Shown in pieces: positions 55,901 to 64,000 of a DNA stretch of 64,000 bases; position 1 is the first letter of the stretch, and each line of letters opens with the position of its first letter. The notes under the pieces are model-generated. The model saw only the letters and a list, made by a program, of their open reading frames with translations, made no database searches and was not told the origin of the DNA. Source of the DNA: Caenorhabditis elegans. Taxonomy: Eukaryota > Nematoda > Chromadorea > Rhabditida > Rhabditidae. Both the position numbers and the translations under genes were made by a program. The stretch spans positions 2,170,001 through 2,234,000 of the forward strand of contig NC_003282.8 of assembly GCF_000002985.6 (NCBI RefSeq), given 5' to 3'.

Positions 55901-58900
55901 AAGGAAACCTAGTCATGATTATACTTAAATTGAAGGTCTCGGTGAGCGGAGTTTAGTTTTCATCGAAAAAAATTTGAAATCCATCGAAATTTTGGGTCCC
56001 ACCGCGAAAAATTGCAGGTGGTTACTGTAGTTCTTCGCGGTGGGACCCGAAATGTTTTTTAAAAATATTCCTAACCTAGTGATGATTATACTTAAAACAA
56101 AGCTCTCTCGGTGAGCCGCATTCGATGATATCTTTAAAAATTTCAAAAAATGGGTCTCACCACGAAAAGTGAAATTTTTTTCAATTTCTGTTTTTTTTTC
56201 CAAATTTCTTATTCAATTTTCAATTTCATAGCATAAGCAAGACGGGATTTGCCGATTTCTCTTGAAAAACCTCAGATTTACGCGATTTTGGGTCCCGCCG
56301 CGAGGGTTACTGTAGCTTTTCGCGGTGAGACCCGAAAAATTTCAAAATTAACGGAACCTAGTCATGATTATACTTAATTTAAAGCCCTCGGCGAGCTGAA
56401 TTTAATTTTTATAAAACAATTTTCTAAAAAATTTGGAAATTCTCAAAAAGAGTGGGTCTCGCCATGAAAAGAAAAAATTTTCAATCTGCTGCTTTCTGCT
56501 AAGATTCATTAGAATTTGATTAGAGCTGTTTTTAGGTTAAAAAATTAGATTCAGCTTGCCGAGAGCTTTGCAATAAGTATAATCATGACTAGGTTTGTAG
56601 AAATTTAAAAATTTTTGGGTCCCGCCGCGAAGGGTTACTGTAGCTTCGTTGCGAGACCTAAAATTTTGAAAAAATTTCAAAATATTCGAATTCCGCTCAC
56701 AGAGAGCTTTCATTCAAGTATAATCATGACTAGGTTCGGGTAAATTTGAAAAAAAGTTGGGTCTCGCAGCGAAAAATAGAAAGCTACAGTACCCCTCGCT
56801 GCGGGACCCAAAAACTTTAAAAATTCTCCAAACCTAGTCATGATTATACTCATTTCAAAGCTTTCAATGAGAGGAATTCAAATTTTCTATAATAATTTGA
56901 AAATTGGGGTCTCACAGCGAAATCTTCTTGTTAGATTTTCGTGGCGAGACCCAAAAATTTTCAAAATTCGTCAAACCTAATCATGATTATACTTATTTAA
57001 AAGCCCCCGGCGAGCTGAATTCAAATTTTACACTTAAAATTTGAAAAAAAAATCAAAAAAATTCTCATCAATTTTTCAGAGACGAGGAAACAATCCTGGT
57101 GAGCAAGACGTTTGCAATTCCGAAATATCGCAAAGGTGCTCTACCGGCCGCTGCTGCAGCAGTAGTTCGAAATGAAGCATTAATGGATTCGTCGGATTCT
57201 TCGGACTCGCAGAGCACAGTAAAATCGCTCGATGGATGGAGAACCCGTACTTCTCGATCAATTATGACAACTCCTGAGGCATTTAGTCGTGTTCGACACA
57301 TATCTATAACATTCGGAGAGCAACAGCATGACATTGATACGGACCACTCGAATCAACATTTTGGCTCGCCGAGCTCGTTGCACAGCAGCCTACCGAGAGC
57401 TTTTTCCCCTCCGCATAAGATTTCCAAAGCGAGAAGACGTCAATTGGCGGTTACTACGAGTTTAAGCGAGACTTGTGCGTTTTTTTTCGATTGAAAGTTC
57501 GCGAGAAAAATTGGAAAATTTTGAGTCCCGAAATTTTTCGCGTTGGGACTCTGTTTTTTTCTCAAAATTTTTAAATTTTTAAACTCAGCTCGCCGAGAGC
57601 TTTGATTTAAGTATAATCATGACTAGGTTCCGATTATTTTGAAATTTTTTGGTGGGTCCCGCAGCGAGGAGGTTACTGTAGTTTTCCAGTTTTCGCGGCG
57701 GGACCCACATAAATTTCAAACTTCTCCGACTACCTTGTCATGTTTATACTCAAATCGAAGCTCTTGATAAGCTGTATTCAAATATAACAGCAAAAATTTC
57801 GAAAATTTAGGGTCTCGCAGCGAAACCCAGGGTTACTGTAGCTTTAGGGTCTCGACACGAAAACTTGAAAAATCTCGAATTTTTTAGTAAAATTTTGAAT
57901 TTTCGGTATTTTTCTGACACGGAAACTTCAAAATTAAGTCGATTTGTAGTGGAAACCTGAAATTCTGATTTTTTGGGTCTCGACACGAAAATGTATAGTT
58001 TTTGTGAAAAAAAATTATACGAAAAAATAAAAAGCTGTAAATTCAAATTTAGTTCACGAGAAGACCGTTGTTGCAAAAAAAAAAGTCAAAAAATTTGGGT
58101 CCCGCCGCGAGGTTACTGTAGTTTTCCAGTTTTCGCGGCGGGACCCGGAAAATTTAGAATTTCTCCGAACCTTGTCATGTTTATTCTTATTTTAAAGCTC
58201 TCGGCGAGCTGATTCCAATTTTTCGAATAATTTTCCCAAAAAATTTTATTTTTCCAGCCGCGTTCCCAATACCATCAAGCCTGAAGGCTCGTTCACGGAT
58301 GAGCTCAATGAGCTCAACACAAGCAGACGATGAGCATCCGATTTCGATGCAAAATATGCGAAATATCGCGTTGGGCATTCTGGTGCCGATTAAACAGCGG
58401 TTTTTTCTAATGCAGGTGAGAGGATTTAGGCCTGGGCTTGGGCTTAAGCTTGGGCTCAGGCTTAGGGCTAGGCTAAAGCCCAGTCTTATGCTCTGGCTTA
58501 GACTTTGGTTTAGGCTTAGGCATAGGCTTTACGCTCAAGCTCGGAATTTGACTCAGGTTCAGGCTTATGCCTAGGCTTCGGCTTAGGCTGAAGCTGAAGC
58601 TTAGGCTTAGGCCTAGACTTAAGCTTAGAATCTGGCTAAATCTCATGCTCAGACTTAGGCTTTGGCTTAGGCTTAGGCTTTTCTATCAGGCTAAAGCCCA
58701 GGCTCAGGTTTAGGCTTAGGCTGAAGCTGAAGCTTAGGCTTAGGCCTAGACTTAAGCTTAGAATCTGGCTAAACCTCAGGCTCAGACTTAGGCTTAAGCA
58801 TATGATTAGGCTTAAAACTTTGCTGAAGCCAAGGCGCAGGCTTAGGCGCATAGGCTCAATTCTAATCTTAGGCTTAGGCTTAGGATCTAGCTAAAGCCCA

Positions 58901-61900
58901 GGATCAGGCTACGGCTTGGGATTAGGCTTAATCCTTAGTTTAGGCTTAGACGTGGGCTTAGGCTTCAGCTTAATCCAAGGCTTATGAATTTCCCCCCAAA
59001 AAAAATTTGTTAATTTTTCCAGCATATACCCCTAATCGAAGCTGAAATGTCAAGATTTGAGTCGCGTGTCGTCACGGCAGCCCTCCATCCATCCACATTT
59101 CTTCAAAATATCTCAAAATCATGGGAAGAGCTCACCGAAACAGTATGCCAACTGCACAATGCACCGAGACTTCGACATCCATATTGGCTCGCATTGAATG
59201 AGAAATGTCATTTGGATGGACGTACGTTGGCCACTGAATTCTGTGAGCAATTGGCTTATTTGGTACGACGATACGATCGGAAAGAGGCTGGATAGTGAGT
59301 GGGGAAATTTGCTGAAAAATTGATGATTTTCTAGTCGAAAATTTGGTTAAAACTGGCCAAAAACAGCTGAAAATTGCAAAAAATTTGCGGAAAATCGTCC
59401 AAAATCGAGCTTTTATGGGTCTCTCCTCCACAAAATCCCCCCAGGTTACTGTAGTTTTCGTTCGCGGCGAGACCCCACTTTTTCGAATTTTTATTAGATT
59501 TTCGAATTTAGTTAATGAAATGAGGAGAGCCCTCGTCAAAACCTCGTCAAGTGTAGGGTCTCGCCACGAAAACTACAGTAACCCGAGGGGGCGAGTTTCG
59601 TGGCGAGACCCAAAAATTTTCAAATTTGGCCAAATCTAGTCATGATTATACTTAAATTGTAGCTCTCACTCAGCTGAGTTCTCGAATAATCAAATGAAAT
59701 TTGAAAAAAATCGCAGAAATTTTTTGGGTCTCGCCACGAAAATTTTAGTTTTTGAAGAAGCTTTCCATTTATTTTCAATTAATTTTTTTTTGCAGTTTTC
59801 TATCAAATCTGGTAACCGCTCTTCTGATGCACCATATGTCATGGGTTGCAAGTGTTGCCTCGCCGCCACTCCATAACGCCGATTCGAAAGATCAAATTGA
59901 CGAGAATTCCCTATTCGGAATGATGTCATCAGGAGCTCCGACGGTCGGCTACAATGCACTAATGGCTCAATATTTGGAGATTTCTGGAGCGTGTGGTAAC
60001 ATGCGTTCGGCGAAAATCTGCGTTGTAGGCGAAGATTTGGAAGTTCTCGCGTCCGTTTGTTCGGTGCTCTCGTTTTTCATTCGATGCTCCGCCGTTCAGC
60101 ACGTTGGTGAGTTTTAGGTGGAAAATTCGGATTCAGCACGCCGAGAGCTTTGAAATGAGTATAATCATGACTATGTTCCCCGATGATTTTGAAAATTTTT
60201 GGGTCTCGCAGCGAAAACCTACAGTAAACTAAGAGGTATTTCGCTGTGAGACCCCAATTTTCAAATTATTTTAGCAAATTTGAATTCCTCTCATTGAGAG
60301 CTTTGAAATGAGTATAATCATGACTAGGTTTTGAGAATTTTTAAAGTTTTTGGGTCCCGCAGCGAAGGGTACTGTAGCTTTCTATTTTTCACTGCGAGAC
60401 CCAACTTTTTTTCAAATTTACCCGAACCTAGTCATGATTATACTTGAATGAAAGCTCTCTGTGAGCGGAATTCGAATATTTTGAAATTTTTTCAAAATTT
60501 TAGGTCTCGCAACGAAAATTTTCGCTGCGAGATCCAACTAACTTGTTTTTTTTTCAAATTTATTCAAACCTAGTCATGATTATACTCATTTTGAAGCTCT
60601 CGGCAAGCTGAATTTTATTATACTAATTTTATTACTGAAAATTCAAAAATTTTTAGGGTCTCGACACGAAAATTGAAAAATTCCAATTTCCAGACAACGA
60701 CAAGATGTGGGAAGTACCCACGGAGCAGCCATTCTCTCCGTGTGACGTTTCGAACTCGCCGAGCACAAGTTGTGCTCATCAGCACCAGCAGCAGCAGCAG
60801 CTCAAAAATGGCTACCAACATCCCGAGGAGACGTCGTCGGTGGCAATGATGAGACGACTGAGGAATAATAATCAAATGGATACTTCTTCCACGCCGTCCA
60901 CGTCCACGGCCGCCGCACTTTTGGATGCCGATGTTGAGATGGTGGTGCAGACTACTACCGAGGTGCGGAATTTTGGCGAAAAATTCGGAATTTTTCGGGT
61001 CTTACCGCGACAATTTTGATCAATTTTTATTCTAGACCAACATATTCGAATTCTGCTTGCCAAGAGCTTTCAAATGCGTATAATCATGACCCGTTTTGCA
61101 TAACATTGACAATTTTTGTAAAAACCTACAGTAACCCGAATGATTTCGTGGCGGGACCCGGAATTTTTTTTGAAATTTAATAGAACCTAGTCATGATTAT
61201 ACTTAAATGAAAGCTTGGGGGTGAGCTGAATACGAATATGGAGATAAAATAGAGTCCCATCACACGAAAACCCAGGGTTACTGTAGGTTTTCGTGGCGGG
61301 ACCCAATTTTTTTCGACTTTTTTGAAACTTGTCAGAACCTAGGCATGACTATACTTGTTTGAAAGCTCTCGACGAGCCGCGAGTCTGAATATTATCGATT
61401 TTTTCGAAATTTCAGATCACCTCAACCACGACGACGACACCCCGACATCATCATCTTCATCATCTTCACAGTGTCACAATCGATCGTCTCGATTTTCCGT
61501 GTTGCCCGACAATTGCCGACGATGCGGATATGTGGGTTCCGCAGCGGCCGAACTCTGAAGGACTCGGTAGATCAATGTTCGCCGGCCCTCTTAACAATTA
61601 TTGCTCGCATTTTGTACTGTCGGCTGTGCAGAAGACTGATACCAATATGCCTGAAGTTTATTCTAGGTGAGAGAGAGAAATTTTGGAGCCCAAAAAAATG
61701 AGCCCAAAATTTGGAAAATTGGGTGAAAATTACTATTTTTTCAATAAAAAACTTTTTTTTTTTCGGAAATTTGATCAATTTTCCGATGAATTTCCTGATT
61801 TTCCCGCAAAAAATATCGATTTTTCAACAGGTTTATCGATTTTTCTGTATTTTCATTGATATGTTTTCTCCGGTAAATTATCGATTTTCCTAGAATTTTA

Positions 61901-63906
61901 TCGATTTTCTGAAATTTTATCGATTTTTTTCAAAAAAAAATTTTTTTTTCTGAAAATCTATGAATTATCGATTTTTCTGAAATTTTATCGATTTTTCAAA
62001 AATAAATTTTTTTTAAACCTATGAATTATCGATTTTTCTGAAATTTTATCGATTTTTTTCAAAAAAAATTTTTTTTTCTGAAAATCTATCGATTATCGAT
62101 TTTTCTGAAATTTTATCGATTTTTTTCAAAAGAAAAATTTTTTATTCTAAAAATCTATGGATTATCGATTTTTCTGAAATTTTATCGATTTTTCAAAAAT
62201 AAATTTTAAAAAAAATCTATGAATTATCGATTTTTTTCAAAAAAAAAATTTATTCTAAAAATCTATGAATTATCGATTTTTCTGAAATTTTATCGATTTT
62301 TTTCAAATTTTTTTTTAATTCTAAACATCTATGAATTATCGATTTTTCTGAAATTTTATCGATTTTTCAAAAATAAATTTTAAAAAAAATCTATGAATTA
62401 TCGATTTTTTTCAAAAGAAAAATTGTTATTCTAAAAATCTATGGATTATCGATTTTTCTGTATTTTCATTGATAGGTTTTCTCCGGTAAATTATCGATTT
62501 TCCTAGAATTTTATCGATTTTTTTCAAAAAAAATTTTTTTTTTCTGAAAACCTATGAATTATCGATTTTTCTGAAATTTTATCGATTTTTTTCAAAAAAA
62601 AAATTTATTCTAAAAATCTATGAATTATCGATTTTTCTGAAATTTTATCGATTTTTTTCAAAAGAAAAATTTTTTATTCTAAAAATCTATGGATTATCGA
62701 TTTTTCTGTATTTTCATTGATAGGTTTTCTCCGGTAAATTATCGATTTTCCTAGAATTTTATCGATTTTCTGAAATTTTATCGATTTTTTTCAAAAAAAA
62801 ATTTTTTTTTTCTGAAAATCTATGAATTATCGATTTTTCTGAAATTTTATCGATTTTTCAAAAATAAATTTTTTTTAAACCTATGAATTATCGATTTTTC
62901 TGAAATTTTATCGATTTTTTTCAAAAAAATTTTTTTTTTCTGAAAATCTATCGATTATCGATTTTTCTGAAATTTTATCGATTTTTTTCAAAAGAAAAAT
63001 TTTTTATTCTAAAAATCTATGGATTATCGATTTTTCTGAAATTTTATCGATTTTTCAAAAATAAATTTTAAAAAAAATCTATGAATTATCGATTTTTTTC
63101 AAAAAAAAAATTTATTCTAAAAATCTATGAATTATCGATTTTTCTGAAATTTTATCGATTTTTTTCAAATTTTTTTTTAATTCTAAACATCTATGAATTA
63201 TCGATTTTTCTGAAATTTTATCGATTTTTCAAAAATAAATTTTAAAAAAAATCTATGAATTATCGATTTTTTTCAAAAGAAAAATTGTTATTCTAAAAAT
63301 CTATGAATTATCGATTTTTCTGAAATTTTATCGATTTTTTTCAAAATTTTTTTTTTATTCTAAAAATCTATGAATTATCGATTTTTCTGAAATTTTATCG
63401 ATTTTTTTCAAAATTTTTTTAAAATTCTAAACATCTATGAATTATCGATTTTTCTGAAATTTTATCGATTTTTCTAAATTTTCTATTTTTTTTAATTTAT
63501 CGATTTTTCCGAAATTTTCAAAATTTTCCCAAAAAAAATTTTAACCCAATTTTTTTTTTGCAGAATGTTCGACGAAGTCCGGTGTACCGATTTTCCGTGT
63601 CACCGTTCGGCAACTGCTACGCCATCACAATCGACGTCATCAATGTGTGATCCGGCAATGAATCCGGAAAATGTGCTAATCATTGCGGATATCGAGCAAC
63701 TGACAGTAAAAGTGCTCTCAACAGAAGGATCAGATGAAGTGACGTCACCATCCGAATCAATTGTCGCAATGTTGGAACAATTTGTTGGAATTCATAATGC
63801 TGTACCGGCGAATGCCGAGTTTTTAGTCGGAATTATTGAGGATTCATTGGCTCATATTGTTGGAAAAAGTTTGACACTTGTCGAACTTGTCAGAAGTGAT
63901 CAAACG
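52965..63906 (+). CDS. fnip: Folliculin-interacting protein (FNIP) homologue, 3'-truncated by the window end
   Basis: Eleven exons join in frame for 911 residues: 52965-53016, 53717-53998, 54298-54442, 55165-55419, 57080-57474, 58258-58415, 59023-59294, 59796-60106, 60694-60962, 61416-61666, 63564-63906. The last ends at a GTTAGG donor, and the rest lies beyond the window. Residues 1-160 are Ser/Pro-rich. About 165-255 matches the FNIP N-terminal region (DLRMLLIEAESRVLYD, then MIFGAVPNLK, FRIHVL and ETILVSKTF). About 378-450 matches the middle region (AFPIPSSLKARSR, RNIALGIL, HIPLIEAEMSRFES). About 745-911 matches the C-terminal region (GLGRSMFAG, FLVGIIEDSLAHIVGKSLTL). FNIP proteins partner folliculin at the lysosome and act in Rag GTPase/TORC1 and AMPK signalling. 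Family assignment is firm; the symbol is family-level and its worm numbering was not checked. Introns carry hairpin repeats and telomere-like arrays. Confidence 0.93.
53017..53716 (+). other. FNIP intron 1
   Basis: AT-rich. A less AT-rich piece at 53263-53355 (GGAGGCGCCTTTTCTCGGGC ... GCGCCTTGGAGACTACGG) looks like a fragment of a dispersed repeat. No coding sequence. Confidence 0.4.
54540..55120. repeat. GTGGCCTAG/CTAGGCCAC hairpin repeats in FNIP intron 3
   Basis: About five paired cores (near 54545-54582, 54683-54722, 54832-54862, 54890-54922 and 54945-55022), the same family as 2.2-7.2 kb. A run of 12 C at 55125-55136 follows. Confidence 0.88.
55438..57060. repeat. GGGTCCC/GGGACCC hairpin repeats in FNIP intron 4 (about 8 units)
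   Basis: Tandem units of roughly 180 bp: GAGAGCTTT, TAAGTATAATCATGACTAGG, GGGTCCCGCNGCGAA, GGTTACTGTAG, CGCGGCGGGACCC, then the inverted tail. The first unit, 55438-55690, is nearly identical to 57545-57810. Confidence 0.9.
57545..58240. repeat. GGGTCCC/GGGACCC hairpin repeats in FNIP intron 5
   Basis: Three or so units. The first (57545-57810) is a near copy of the first unit of intron 4, differing at a handful of bases. Confidence 0.9.
58430..58985. repeat. Interstitial telomere-like array, (TTAGGC)n strand, in FNIP intron 6
   Basis: About 550 bp of degenerate GGCTTAGGCTTAGG and GGCTAAAGCCCAGG units. A roughly 100-bp block (AGGCTGAAGCTGAAGCTTAGG ... GAATCTGGCTAAA) is repeated at about 58585-58640 and 58710-58770. 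Confidence 0.92.
59400..59745. repeat. GGGTCTCGCC hairpin repeats in FNIP intron 7
   Basis: Units with GGGTCTC...GAGACCC pairing and CTACAGTAACCC blocks, then TAGTCATGATTATACTTAAA. Confidence 0.85.
60120..60680. repeat. GGGTCTCGCAGCGAAA hairpin repeats in FNIP intron 8
   Basis: Three or four units with ATGAGTATAATCATGACTA tails and GGGTCTCGCAGCG / CGCTGTGAGACCC pairs. Confidence 0.85.
61020..61410. repeat. GGGTCCC-family repeats in FNIP intron 9
   Basis: Two units with GCGTATAATCATGACCCG and CTAGTCATGATTATACTTAA tails. The TTTCAG acceptor of the next exon follows directly. Confidence 0.82.
61667..63563 (+). repeat. FNIP intron 10, TTATCGATTTTTCTGAAATT minisatellite
   Basis: From about 61800 to 63510 the intron is a tandem array of ATCTATGAATTATCGATTTT and CTGAAATTTTATCGATTTTT units (roughly 60-75 bp, A/T-run length varies). 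Blocks are re-duplicated: TTTTCTCCGGTAAATTATCG appears at about 61863, 62477 and 62731. Confidence 0.92.
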
Positions 63907-64000
63907 GTTAGGATTCAGGGCTCAGAGAGAGCCAAAAAATCGAAAATTTTAGCAAAAATTGAGATACTTTTGGCTGTTTGCCCCGAAATCGGAAATTTTA

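Noticed and set aside
1..64000. CRISPR arrays, bacterial operons or phage-like genes
   Set aside because: The tandem repeats have no regular spacer structure and the genes have spliceosomal introns, so this is nematode nuclear DNA.

Overview
The window is nuclear DNA from a Caenorhabditis nematode, probably C. elegans or a very close relative. The evidence is short introns ending in TTTTCAG, GTAAGT or GTGAGT donors, likely spliced-leader acceptors a few bases before start codons, degenerate TTAGGC (nematode telomere-type) arrays, and many fold-back DNA repeats of the kind found on C. elegans chromosome arms. There are no bacterial operons, ribosome binding sites or CRISPR arrays. The sequence is AT-rich, and most of its length is introns and repeats.

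All five recognised genes are on the + strand. (1) 339-658 is the last coding exon of a secreted cysteine-rich protein, possibly of the DUF281 type. (2) 5606-7579 is a 4-exon gene for a basic, Ser/Arg/Asn-rich 245-residue protein with an N-myristoylation-like start. (3) 7930-27930 is a 13-exon gene for a 678-residue RNA-binding protein with RRM-like segments, an acidic stretch and an RGG-rich tail. (4) 29079-38831 is a 7-exon gene for an SLC10-type (sodium/bile-acid cotransporter family) membrane protein of 525 residues with a long extracellular N-terminus and two possible C-termini. (5) 52965-63906 and beyond the window is a folliculin-interacting protein (FNIP) gene, with all three FNIP regions visible and the 3' end missing. 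Exon phases join without a break in genes 2-5. The five genes show no obvious joint pathway.

Repeats shape the layout. Two hairpin-core tandem families lie at both ends of the window: one built on GTGGCCTAG/CTAGGCCAC (2.2-7.3 kb and 54.5-55.1 kb), the other on GGGTCCC/GGGACCC with TATAATCATGACTAGG (0.1-1.8 kb and 55.4-61.4 kb). Introns of the RNA-binding and SLC10 genes carry about ten fold-backs of 0.3-1.35 kb, one nearly perfect over arms of about 450 bp. The gap from 38.8 to 52.9 kb has no supported host gene. It holds several DNA-transposon remnants, including two hAT elements with 8-bp target duplications, one of which keeps a piece of BED zinc-finger coding sequence. It also holds degenerate tandem arrays, an interstitial telomere-like array, and promoter-like sequence upstream of FNIP. 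I found no clear new multi-gene system. The most unusual features are the density of intronic dsRNA-forming palindromes in an RNA-binding-protein gene, a gene 5' end that appears to be borrowed from a repeat, and the hAT BED-finger remnant.
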